NCBI GenBank assembly: GCA_965368115.1
Contig: CBDULQ010000017.1
Location: 1-25,888 of the forward strand
Length of the DNA stretch: 25,888 nucleotides
Source: CBDULQ01 sp965368115
GTDB taxonomy: Bacteria; Pseudomonadota; Gammaproteobacteria; SZUA-229
Direction: 5' to 3'
Shown here: positions 20,693 to 25,888 of the stretch, piece after piece
How the letters are laid out: the number at the start of each line of letters is the position of its first letter
Numbering within the stretch: the first letter of the stretch is position 1
The notes under the pieces: generated by a model
What the model saw: the letters and a program-made list of their open reading frames with translations, nothing else
Told to the model about the DNA's origin: nothing
Databases searched by the model: none
Made by a program: the position numbers and the translations under genes

Positions 20693-21161
20693 CGTTTTCT
20701 CCCACATCATCCAGCAATGAAAAATCAACGCGGGTCGCGCTCAGCATCAGCTGACGTTCACGACGCGCCGCAGCCCGTTGATGAACACCCTGATCGACCA
20801 GGTCGGCGATCTGTTCCCAGCCGGGCAGCTGTGCCGATAACACCGCATCGCAAATCGCCAGGGCTTCGGCAATCTCCATGCGATCATCCATCACCTGGGC
20901 CGCGCCTTCGGCGACATCGCCCCGATCGGTTGTCACTTCCAGATGCACGGATGACAATGGAAACTCGCCGAGATAAAACGGCTGATCCAGTGCGCCGTCG
21001 TTCATCTTCAACATGCCCAGACCGGATTGGGGTACCGAACGGGGTGTCAGTGTCCAGTCGGCGGACAGTGCTTTTGTGGTGTCCAGCAGACGTTGTGCGG
21101 GCACGGCGATTAACGCCGCCACCCATTCGCTGCGATCGACGATTGTTCTTGCGCTAGACAT
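20679..21161 (-). CDS. phnG: PhnG, C-P lyase core subunit
   Basis: This 160-aa subunit of the C-P lyase core is recognised from its position before phnH and from family-typical segments (DRSEWVAAL near the N-terminus, the PQSGLGML stretch, and the PFYLGEFPLSSVHLEV region). The length is close to E. coli PhnG (150 aa). It begins 42 bases after phnE. The nearest purine-rich site, GGAG, lies about 12 bases upstream of the ATG, which is rather far, and a 10-bp palindrome overlaps the start codon. It is the first gene of the lyase core within the operon. Confidence 0.94.
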   Translation of the reverse strand: MSSARTIVDRSEWVAALIAVPAQRLLDTTKALSADWTLTPRSVPQSGLGMLKMNDGALDQPFYLGEFPLSSVHLEVTTDRGDVAEGAAQVMDDRMEIAEALAICDAVLSAQLPGWEQIADLVDQGVHQRAAARRERQLMLSATRVDFSLLDDVGENDAEY

Positions 21162-21168
21162 CTAGATG
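21159..21168. promoter_or_regulatory. Palindrome overlapping the phnG start, shared with phnF
   Basis: CATCTAGATG is a perfect 10-bp palindrome that includes the phnG start codon. Read on the coding strand, TCTAGATGTCT spans the start codons of both phnG and phnF (24724-24734 for phnF). The TCTAGA core resembles the GT-N-TA-N-AC pattern of HutC-type GntR operators. It may be a second PhnF site inside the operon; this is inference. Confidence 0.4.
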
Positions 21169-21203
21169 AGTCGCTCCATATCAGTGTTCATTGCATGCAC
21201 CAC

Positions 21204-22214
21204 TTAGAGTGCTCGGTTGCGCAGTTTTTGCGACAGGAATTCCAGCGCCACAACCGTCAGGAAAATCACAAACAGGATGGTCGCCACGTGACCGTAATCG
21301 AACAGGTCCCAGCGACCTTTCAGTTCCATGCCGATACCGCCGGCGCCGACGATCCCCAGCACGGTCGCGGTGCGAATATTGCGTTCGAAAATATACTGGG
21401 TGTAGGCAATCCAGGCCGGATAGACATGGGGGAACACGGCGTAACGCAGCACCTTCAATGCGCCGGCGCCCGAAGAGGCAATCGCCAGCTGCGGACCCGG
21501 TGGTGCGTTTTCGATTTCATCGGCAAAGAACTTGCCGAGCACACCGCTGGTGTGAATGGCCAGCGCCAGTACACCGGCAATCGGACCGAAACCGTAGATC
21601 AGCACCAGGAACAGCGCGATGATCAGTTCCGGCATGGCGCGATGAAAACTCAACCAGCCGCGGGCGAAGGAATACACCAGCCGATGCGGCGCGTAATTGC
21701 GACTGGCCAGCACGCCCAGGGGTAATGAAATGATGATGGAAATGAAGGTACCCCAGAAACCCATCTCGATGGTTTCCAGCATTTTCCACAGCACTTTTTT
21801 CAGGTAACCAATGGGCTCGACCAGATATTCGGTTTTCTCCTCGCTCCAGCTATCTTCCAGTGCGTCGTACTCGCGGGACACCCCGGTTTCGACATAAGCG
21901 AACAGGGGCAGATCGTTGCGATCGAAGTTTTCCAGTCGATTGACTTCGGTGCGTTGCGATATTTGCAGTGGGAAGGCCTTACTGCCGAATCGCGCAGCAC
22001 CATCCAGCACTTCCGAGTCACCGATACCGATCAACGACAGGCCGGCTTTGGACGTTTCAACAAAAGCCTTGTCGAGTTCGGTATTGTGCGCCGACAGGGA
22101 AAGCAGAACCACCGCCACAAAAATCAGCAACAGGGTTCTGGGGGTCACCGCTTTATACACATCCCAGTCCTGCCAGGCGCGCGGATTCTGCGCTTGATAG
22201 TTTTGTGTATTCAT
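21204..22214 (-). CDS. phnE: PhnE, phosphonate ABC transporter permease, with extended loop
   Basis: This 336-aa inner-membrane permease works with PhnC and PhnD to import phosphonates. Five to six hydrophobic segments are visible: TM1 at about 28-44 and the rest from about 150 on, with the permease EAA-like region near the segment ALKVLRYAVFPHVYPAWIAY. The protein is longer than E. coli PhnE (about 260-276 aa): roughly 105 residues, mostly charged, separate TM1 from TM2 and should be periplasmic. The ATG overlaps the phnC stop (ATGA), and the gene ends 42 bases before phnG. Confidence 0.94.
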   Translation of the reverse strand: MNTQNYQAQNPRAWQDWDVYKAVTPRTLLLIFVAVVLLSLSAHNTELDKAFVETSKAGLSLIGIGDSEVLDGAARFGSKAFPLQISQRTEVNRLENFDRNDLPLFAYVETGVSREYDALEDSWSEEKTEYLVEPIGYLKKVLWKMLETIEMGFWGTFISIIISLPLGVLASRNYAPHRLVYSFARGWLSFHRAMPELIIALFLVLIYGFGPIAGVLALAIHTSGVLGKFFADEIENAPPGPQLAIASSGAGALKVLRYAVFPHVYPAWIAYTQYIFERNIRTATVLGIVGAGGIGMELKGRWDLFDYGHVATILFVIFLTVVALEFLSQKLRNRAL

Positions 22215-22978
22215 GCCGCAACCCGCTCCGGATCTTCATCCAGGTCACGCGACATGTCATACAACTGGGCCTGGGTGTCCGCATCCAGTTCACTGGGGTG
22301 GCCGTCGAAGAACACCTTGCCGTTACGCAGGGCGACGATGCGATCCGCGAACGCCAACGCATATTCAAGTTGATGCAGGGTACAGATCACCGTGGTGCCG
22401 CGATGTTTGGCGGCAGTTTTCAGGCTTTCCATTACGCTATGGCTCATGGACGGGTCCAGGCTGGCCACCGGTTCGTCCGCCAGCACAATCTCCGGCGACG
22501 ACATGAAGGCGCGCGCAATGGCAACCCGTTGCTGCTGGCCGCCGGACAACGCCGATGCGCGACGGAACAGGTGTTTTTCTTCCAGACCCACTTCGTCCAG
22601 CAGTTCACAGGCGCGGCGTTGATGAGCTTCCGGAAACGACTTGAACAGACTACGCCAGAAACCGGTTTCCGGGAGTAAGCCGGCCAGCACATTGTGCAGC
22701 ACCGACAAACGAGGAATTAAATGTAATTGCTGATGGATCATCGCAATGCGACGTTGAATCGCCGACTTGGTTTTTCTTTCCAGTGTCATGTCGCCCAGGG
22801 TCACACGACCGCTGCTGGGTTCCACTACACCGTTGACCATATTCATCAGGGTCGATTTACCGGCCCCGGACGGCCCCAGTAACACACAGAATTCACCGGC
22901 GCGAATATGCAGGGATACATCATCGACGGCACGCGTGCCATCGTCATAAACTCGACTGACCGAATGAAACTTCAACAT
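22211..22978 (-). CDS. phnC: PhnC, phosphonate ABC transporter ATP-binding protein
   Basis: This 255-aa ATPase powers phosphonate uptake at the inner membrane. Walker A GPSGAGKST (near residue 35), signature LSGGQQQRVAIARAF and Walker B IVLADEPVASLDP are all present. A strong GGAGG lies 6 bases before the ATG. The gene follows phnD after a 65-base gap with a stable hairpin and overlaps phnE by four bases. It differs from PhnK and PhnL in being paired with a permease and a binding protein. Confidence 0.96.
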   Translation of the reverse strand: MLKFHSVSRVYDDGTRAVDDVSLHIRAGEFCVLLGPSGAGKSTLMNMVNGVVEPSSGRVTLGDMTLERKTKSAIQRRIAMIHQQLHLIPRLSVLHNVLAGLLPETGFWRSLFKSFPEAHQRRACELLDEVGLEEKHLFRRASALSGGQQQRVAIARAFMSSPEIVLADEPVASLDPSMSHSVMESLKTAAKHRGTTVICTLHQLEYALAFADRIVALRNGKVFFDGHPSELDADTQAQLYDMSRDLDEDPERVAA

Positions 22979-23001
22979 AGGATACCTCCGGTGGTTAAAC
23001 A

Positions 23002-23029
23002 GGGCAGGGAATAGCGATATTCCCCGCCC
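23002..23029 (-). promoter_or_regulatory. phnD-phnC intercistronic hairpin
   Basis: On the plus-strand coordinates, GGGC (23002-23005) and GGGAATA (23007-23013) pair with TATTCCC (23018-23024) and GCCC (23026-23029), interrupted by one mismatch, with a 4-base loop. No strong T-run follows in the direction of transcription. Such elements after binding-protein genes often stabilise the upstream message and raise the amount of binding protein over permease; here that is inference. Confidence 0.65.
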
Positions 23030-23043
23030 GGATACAGACTTGA

Positions 23044-23961
23044 TTAGCGTTGACCGGCCTTGTCGACCATGGCGGCTTTCACTTCCTTGGTGACGGCAGA
23101 CAGTTTGCTCAGCGCTTCGAAGATTTTCTTTTCATCGAAATCCGCATCGTAACGATCCACTTTCTTACCGCCGTAACCGCGGATCTTGGCAGGATCGATC
23201 TTGGTGTGAATATTGTTGAAGGCGGTACGCAGCTTCTTCTTCAGCTCGCTGTCCAGGCCCTTGTTCATCGCCATCGGCGGATTCGGAATCGGCTGTGACT
23301 TGGCCAGCGGCGCGAAGTTGTTCGGATCGATGGCGCCTTTCTTAACCGCCTTGCCGAATGAGTTGTAAGAGGCTGCGGCGGCATCCACCTTGCCTTCGGC
23401 CAGTGCGGCTAAAGAGGCCGAGTGGGAACCGGAGATGATGACCTTGTCCAGATCTTTAACCGGATCGACGCCGTCAGCAATCAGCATGGCCACCGGAAAG
23501 TTGAAGGACGAGGTTGAGCTGGTGCTACCGAACGCCATGCTCTTGCCTTTCAGGTCCTTGATCGACTTGATGCCGTTGTTCTTGCGGGTGAAGATGCCGG
23601 AGTAGTAAGACGACTCACCTTTCTTCACGTCCACCGCAAGCAGGTCCACGCCGCATTTCTGGTTGGCTTCACCGAAAGTCGACGCACCCAGCCAGGCGAT
23701 GTCGGCCTGGTTGTTACACAGACCTTCCACCACTGCGGAATAGCTGCTGCCGACCTTCACATCGAAGTGAATGCCGTAGTGCTTGGTAATGCCGTTGAAC
23801 ACGGGCAGGTAATCCTGAGTGATATCGTTGCTACCGGTATCGGTCGGAATCATCAGTACGCGCAGCGGATGTTCTTTGGAACCGTCGGCCAGTTCGGCAA
23901 ATGCGCTGCCGGCAGACAGGGTAGCCGCTAAACCGGCGGCAATCAGGGTTTTCAATTTCAT
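23044..23961 (-). CDS. phnD: PhnD, periplasmic phosphonate-binding protein
   Basis: This 305-aa protein has a clear signal peptide (residues 1-22, ending SAGSAFA) and then the phosphonate/phosphite-binding fold. Family features include the ligand-binding stretch GSTSSTSSFNFP, the early TDTGSNDITQDYLP segment, and IAWLGASTF. It delivers phosphonates to PhnCE. AGGA lies upstream of the ATG, and the gene begins 36 bases after phnF. The sequence alone does not tell the preferred ligand (alkylphosphonate, aminophosphonate or phosphite), but the complete C-P lyase operon favours phosphonates. Confidence 0.96.
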   Translation of the reverse strand: MKLKTLIAAGLAATLSAGSAFAELADGSKEHPLRVLMIPTDTGSNDITQDYLPVFNGITKHYGIHFDVKVGSSYSAVVEGLCNNQADIAWLGASTFGEANQKCGVDLLAVDVKKGESSYYSGIFTRKNNGIKSIKDLKGKSMAFGSTSSTSSFNFPVAMLIADGVDPVKDLDKVIISGSHSASLAALAEGKVDAAAASYNSFGKAVKKGAIDPNNFAPLAKSQPIPNPPMAMNKGLDSELKKKLRTAFNNIHTKIDPAKIRGYGGKKVDRYDADFDEKKIFEALSKLSAVTKEVKAAMVDKAGQR

Positions 23962-23997
23962 GGTGTTATCCTCAAAAACAAGAGCAAGGTGTAGTAG

Positions 23998-24729
23998 TTA
24001 GGGTTTAAACGAAAGCTGTGTGGCATCGCCACGGAATCGCGTCACCGCGTATTCCACCGGCAGGCCGGTGGTCATATCCAGGTTGATGCTTTTCACCCGC
24101 AGCACGGGCGTATTGCGCGGCATGTTCAGCAGGCGGGCATCGTCCACTTCAGGCAGCACCGCACTGATCAGGCTCTCCTGACGCTTCAGGCGGATGGAAC
24201 AGCGCTGACTCAAAAACTCATGTAACGAGCCCCGGTGATAATCATCGAGAATGGCTGAACAGGTCTGCGCCGGCAGAAAATGCGAAATGATGCAGAAGGG
24301 CTTGTCCTCGACCTGGCGCAGGGTCTCGATAAAGATCACCTGAGCCCCTTCCTGCAGCTGAAGCCGTTCCGCCACACCGCCACGGGCCGGAATCAGCTGC
24401 TTACGCAGCACCCGACTGGCGGTGGAATAGCCCAGGTGATGGAGGGTTTCGGTAAAGCGGGTCTGGCTGTCGATGGTGTAATTAATCGCCGTCTCCAGCA
24501 CAAACACACCCTTACCGTGATAGCGCTGCACCAGCCCGTCGTTCACCAGCTCATCGATGGCACGACGCAGGGTATGGCGATTCACGCCGAAGCGCTCGGC
24601 CAGATCTTTCTCCGAGGGCAGAGCATCCCCCGGCTTGTACAGCTCCCGGATCTCCTTGATCAGCACATCGCTGATCTGCCGATACACCGGGGCGCTACCT
24701 TCTTTTCGAACGATGAGATATGCAGACAT
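23998..24729 (-). CDS. phnF: PhnF, GntR/HutC-family transcriptional regulator
   Basis: This 243-aa regulator heads the phn operon. A GntR winged helix-turn-helix spans about residues 14-78 (with LPSEKDLAERFGVNRHTLRR), and the C-terminal UTRA effector domain spans about 95-240. HutC-type regulators are usually repressors released by a small ligand, here perhaps a phosphonate or a C-P lyase intermediate. GGAGAGG lies 5 bases before the ATG. The gene is the first of the transcription unit and lies just downstream of an inverted repeat and a Pho-box-like site, suggesting dual control and autoregulation. Confidence 0.94.
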   Translation of the reverse strand: MSAYLIVRKEGSAPVYRQISDVLIKEIRELYKPGDALPSEKDLAERFGVNRHTLRRAIDELVNDGLVQRYHGKGVFVLETAINYTIDSQTRFTETLHHLGYSTASRVLRKQLIPARGGVAERLQLQEGAQVIFIETLRQVEDKPFCIISHFLPAQTCSAILDDYHRGSLHEFLSQRCSIRLKRQESLISAVLPEVDDARLLNMPRNTPVLRVKSINLDMTTGLPVEYAVTRFRGDATQLSFKP

Positions 24730-24739
24730 CTAGACCTCT

Positions 24740-24754
24740 CCATCAGGTTGATGG
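24740..24754. promoter_or_regulatory. Operator-like inverted repeat at the phn transcription start
   Basis: CCATCA (24740-24745) is repeated exactly as TGATGG (24749-24754) with a 3-base spacer. The repeat covers the expected transcription start downstream of the -10 at 24757-24762 and lies just above the phnF ribosome binding site. Outer elements are also symmetric: CCTCT (24735-24739) with AGAGG (24763-24767). A TCTAGA hexamer stands on each side (24729-24734, 24759-24764), 30 bases apart. This placement fits a repressor site, most simply for PhnF. Confidence 0.55.
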
Positions 24755-24756
24755 TT

Positions 24757-24801
24757 AATCTAGAGGAGGTTTGTTACAGGTTTGCGTATATTGGATGACG
24801 G
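24757..24801 (-). promoter_or_regulatory. Pho-box-like promoter of the phn operon
   Basis: On the minus strand, CCGTCAT (24795-24801) and CTGTAAC (24773-24779) each match the PhoB half-site CTGTCAT/CTGTMAY at six or seven of seven positions. They are 22 bases start to start, the spacing of every second half-site in a tandem Pho box. A degenerate half-site lies between. TAGATT (24757-24762) follows 10 bases downstream, where the -10 of a PhoB-activated promoter is expected, and no good -35 is present. This fits phosphate-starvation control. Confidence 0.6.
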
Positions 24802-24809
24802 AAATGTGA

Positions 24810-24899
24810 ATGTGGGGTGGGGGCAGACCGAGGCAGCGAATCAGACAGCTGAATGAGTCTTCTGTGCAGGCTATGAAAAGAGAAGCCGAATTATTCTAA
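24810..24899 (+). pseudogene. Possible C-terminal remnant of a transposase
   Basis: A short plus-strand frame (29 codons) reads MWGGGRPRQRIRQLNESSVQ and ends EAELF before TAA. A basic, arginine-rich stretch like this, followed some 25 bases later by AAATCTGTCCC, resembles the C-terminal end and flank of Y1/REP-associated tyrosine transposase genes as I recall them. Nothing upstream encodes the rest of the protein, because the phn promoter lies there. The call is tentative; it could also be a chance frame. Confidence 0.25.
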
Positions 24900-24922
24900 C
24901 TGCTCAGGTGTTTATAGATACA

Positions 24923-24940
24923 TTAAATCTGTCCCTGTTT
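24923..24940 (+). repeat. TTAAATCTGTCCC-type end sequence
   Basis: TTAAATCTGTCCCTGTTT lies between the putative transposase remnant and the end of the integrase fragment. Short sequences of this type (AAATCTGTCCC) recur beside Y1 transposase genes in many proteobacteria, from memory. Only one copy is seen in this window, so repeat status is not shown here. Confidence 0.3.
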
Positions 24941-24942
24941 CA

Positions 24943-25266
24943 CTATGGTTGGATGATCTTCCCGCAGACCTTGGGCAGATCATAGAGATCAGACCAGCGG
25001 AAATCGGATGTCCAGGAAAGTTTCAGGGTATCCAGAAATAGAATTTTTAGAGCATCGATCACCTGCTGAAACTGCCACGAAACCAGACCTTTTTCGCCGC
25101 CTATCCTGGCAGGGTAGTTCTCAAACATTGTCGGTGTATGGTGTTCTAATGCGTTGATATACTCTTCAGCGCGTATCACAAACCACCGCAGAACCATCTC
25201 GCTTCGCGCATAGCGCTTTGAATTCTCGCTATATTTATCCCAGAGCCGGCTCACCGCGTCTTCCAT
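24943..25266 (-). pseudogene. N-terminal fragment of an integron-type tyrosine recombinase
   Basis: This 107-aa minus-strand frame starts at ATG 25266, the first start after an in-frame TGA. It contains LWDKYSE, VLRWFVIRAEEYINALEHHT and SWQFQQVIDALKILFLDTLK, ending with a WTSDFRWSDL segment. These resemble the N-terminal domain of long proteins annotated as integron integrases in sulfur-oxidising gammaproteobacteria (typically WDxY, then RWYVxRAExYI, then WQFxQxVDALxILF, then W). The catalytic arginines, histidine and tyrosine are absent, and no continuation is found below 24943. It looks truncated at a point close to the AAATCTGTCCC sequence. The family match is from memory; the alternative is a free-standing unknown small protein. 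Confidence 0.5.
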
Positions 25267-25319
25267 AAGTGGTCGTCCCGTTTTATGATGTTTTCATTGA
25301 CAACAGGCCAAGCCCGCCA

Positions 25320-25332
25320 GGCTAAATTAGCC
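25320..25332. repeat. Palindrome in the integrase-cassette gap
   Basis: GGCTAA-A-TTAGCC is a perfect 13-bp palindrome in the 155-base non-coding gap between the integrase fragment and the last ORF. Nearby, CGCCGC (25357-25362) is mirrored by GCGGCG (25378-25383), and CGCCTAT occurs twice (25360-25366, 25387-25393), 27 bases apart. Such repeats are common in attI regions, which carry extra integrase-binding sites. The rest of the gap shows no gene. Confidence 0.4.
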
Positions 25333-25383
25333 AATACTGATCCAGGATATACTGCACGCCGCCTATCCAGGTAAAATGCGGCG

Positions 25384-25406
25384 AGTCGCCTATTTAACTG
25401 TTATGC
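25384..25406 (+). other. attI-like recombination site
   Basis: AGTCGCC (25384-25390) is followed after 9 bases by GTTATGC (25400-25406), one position away from the integron core GTTRRRY. Directly before the core is ATTTAAC (25392-25398), which fits the inverse core RYYYAAC. The class 1 site attI1 ends, as I recall, with AGTCGCC, a 10-base A-rich spacer and GTTAGGC, so layout and part of the sequence agree. The site lies between a divergent integrase fragment and a plus-strand ORF, exactly where attI belongs. Function is untested. Confidence 0.45.
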
Positions 25407-25421
25407 AAGTCAAGAGATAAA

Positions 25422-25888
25422 ATGGATATCGAACCAATAATTCAGATCGTCGCTGGCATATCCACATTCATTGCTTTGTTATTTGCCATACAAAAGCTAG
25501 TTCAATGGCTCAAACCTATAAGCATTATGCCATCTATACATTACCCAAGAGATGATGCCATTAGAGGCATTATTGGTGCAGAAATAGTCAATAAAAGCAG
25601 AGAAGCACAATTTATTACTCGTTGCTATGCAATTGGTACACATCCTTTAAAATACATAATTTTAAAGCATTTAAGACACCCCTTCACAAAACCCAGTCTC
25701 TATAAAACAATTAGGTATGGGACAATTGTTTTTCCTTTAGTTCAAAACAACACTGTTAAACTTGAGCCATATGAGCCAGTGTCACTAGAACATCGAGTGA
25801 CTGACCATCCATTAGCTTATTTTGATGCATCGTTGTTTTTAATCGAGGCACAATTATCTACAGGCAGAAGAATCAGAAGCCCTAAACT
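25422..25888 (+). CDS. Partial ORF, possible first integron cassette gene, membrane-anchored protein of unknown function
   Basis: An open frame runs 155 codons from ATG 25422 to the window edge without a stop. It starts MDIEPIIQIVAGISTFIALL, with one membrane helix at about residues 7-30, then a mainly hydrophilic domain (for example SIHYPRDDAIRGIIGAEIVN and VKLEPYEPVSLEHRVTDHPL). I recognise no family. Codon use is AT-rich, with many ATA, AGA and TTA codons, unlike the phn and cbb genes, which points to transfer. The start lies 16 bases after the attI-like core, as is common for cassette genes, with GAGA as a weak ribosome binding site. The full length and any attC site are outside the window. 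Confidence 0.7.
   Translation, partial: MDIEPIIQIVAGISTFIALLFAIQKLVQWLKPISIMPSIHYPRDDAIRGIIGAEIVNKSREAQFITRCYAIGTHPLKYIILKHLRHPFTKPSLYKTIRYGTIVFPLVQNNTVKLEPYEPVSLEHRVTDHPLAYFDASLFLIEAQLSTGRRIRSPK

Noticed and set aside
25297..25353. Cassette promoter with TTGACA (25297-25302) and TATACT (25348-25353)
   Set aside because: The hexamers are each good but 45 bases apart; TTGACA has only TAAATT at a 20-base spacing, and TATACT has no -35. Neither pair makes a convincing promoter.
25267..25421. LexA box controlling the integrase fragment
   Set aside because: No CTGT-N8-ACAG sequence was found in the gap.

Overview
The window looks like a chromosomal segment from an autotrophic gammaproteobacterium, probably a sulfur- or ammonia-oxidiser-like chemolithotroph. 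The basis is a form IA RuBisCO operon with a divergent LysR regulator and cbbQ/cbbO activase genes, next to a complete C-P lyase operon. The taxonomic reading is inference from gene content; there is no rRNA or tRNA gene to anchor it.

Layout. (1) 1-6694, carbon fixation: the 5' part of cbbR on the minus strand, a regulatory gap with two palindromes, then on the plus strand cbbL, cbbS, an intrinsic terminator, an unrecognised 105-aa gene, cbbQ, cbbO and a 134-aa gene in the position of cbbN. Structured RNA elements lie between cbbL and cbbS and between cbbQ and cbbO. (2) 6695-13193, signalling: an AT-rich intergenic region with a candidate promoter, then a 1536-aa BvgS/EvgS-type hybrid histidine kinase with two periplasmic solute-binding-like domains. 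It overlaps by one base a 528-aa soluble receiver-kinase-receiver protein. Neither has a DNA-binding output domain. (3) 13239-24729, a minus-strand phosphonate operon in the order phnF-D-C-E-G-H-I-J-K-L-M-N-P followed by a DMT/EamA transporter gene. Most junctions overlap, so it probably behaves as one transcription unit. Upstream of phnF are two Pho-box-like half-sites, a -10-like hexamer and a 15-bp inverted repeat over the likely transcription start, which fits phosphate-starvation activation plus local repression by PhnF. (4) 24800-25888, a mobile-DNA scar: a short remnant that may be a transposase C-terminus, a minus-strand 107-aa fragment resembling the N-terminal domain of integron-type tyrosine recombinases, an attI-like site, and an AT-rich plus-strand ORF that runs off the window. 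This arrangement (integrase fragment facing away, attI-like site, then an outward-reading ORF) is that of an integron platform, and it is the most unusual region here.

How the genes work together. CbbR probably controls cbbLS; CbbQ and CbbO remodel inhibited RuBisCO. PhnCDE imports phosphonates, PhnG-L with PhnM convert them to 5-phosphoribosyl 1,2-cyclic phosphate, and PhnP and PhnN process the ribosyl product toward PRPP, giving a phosphorus-scavenging route. Notable variants are a four-cysteine insertion in PhnK, a long loop in PhnE, and an EamA transporter at the distal end of the operon. No CRISPR array, tRNA, rRNA or replication origin was seen.
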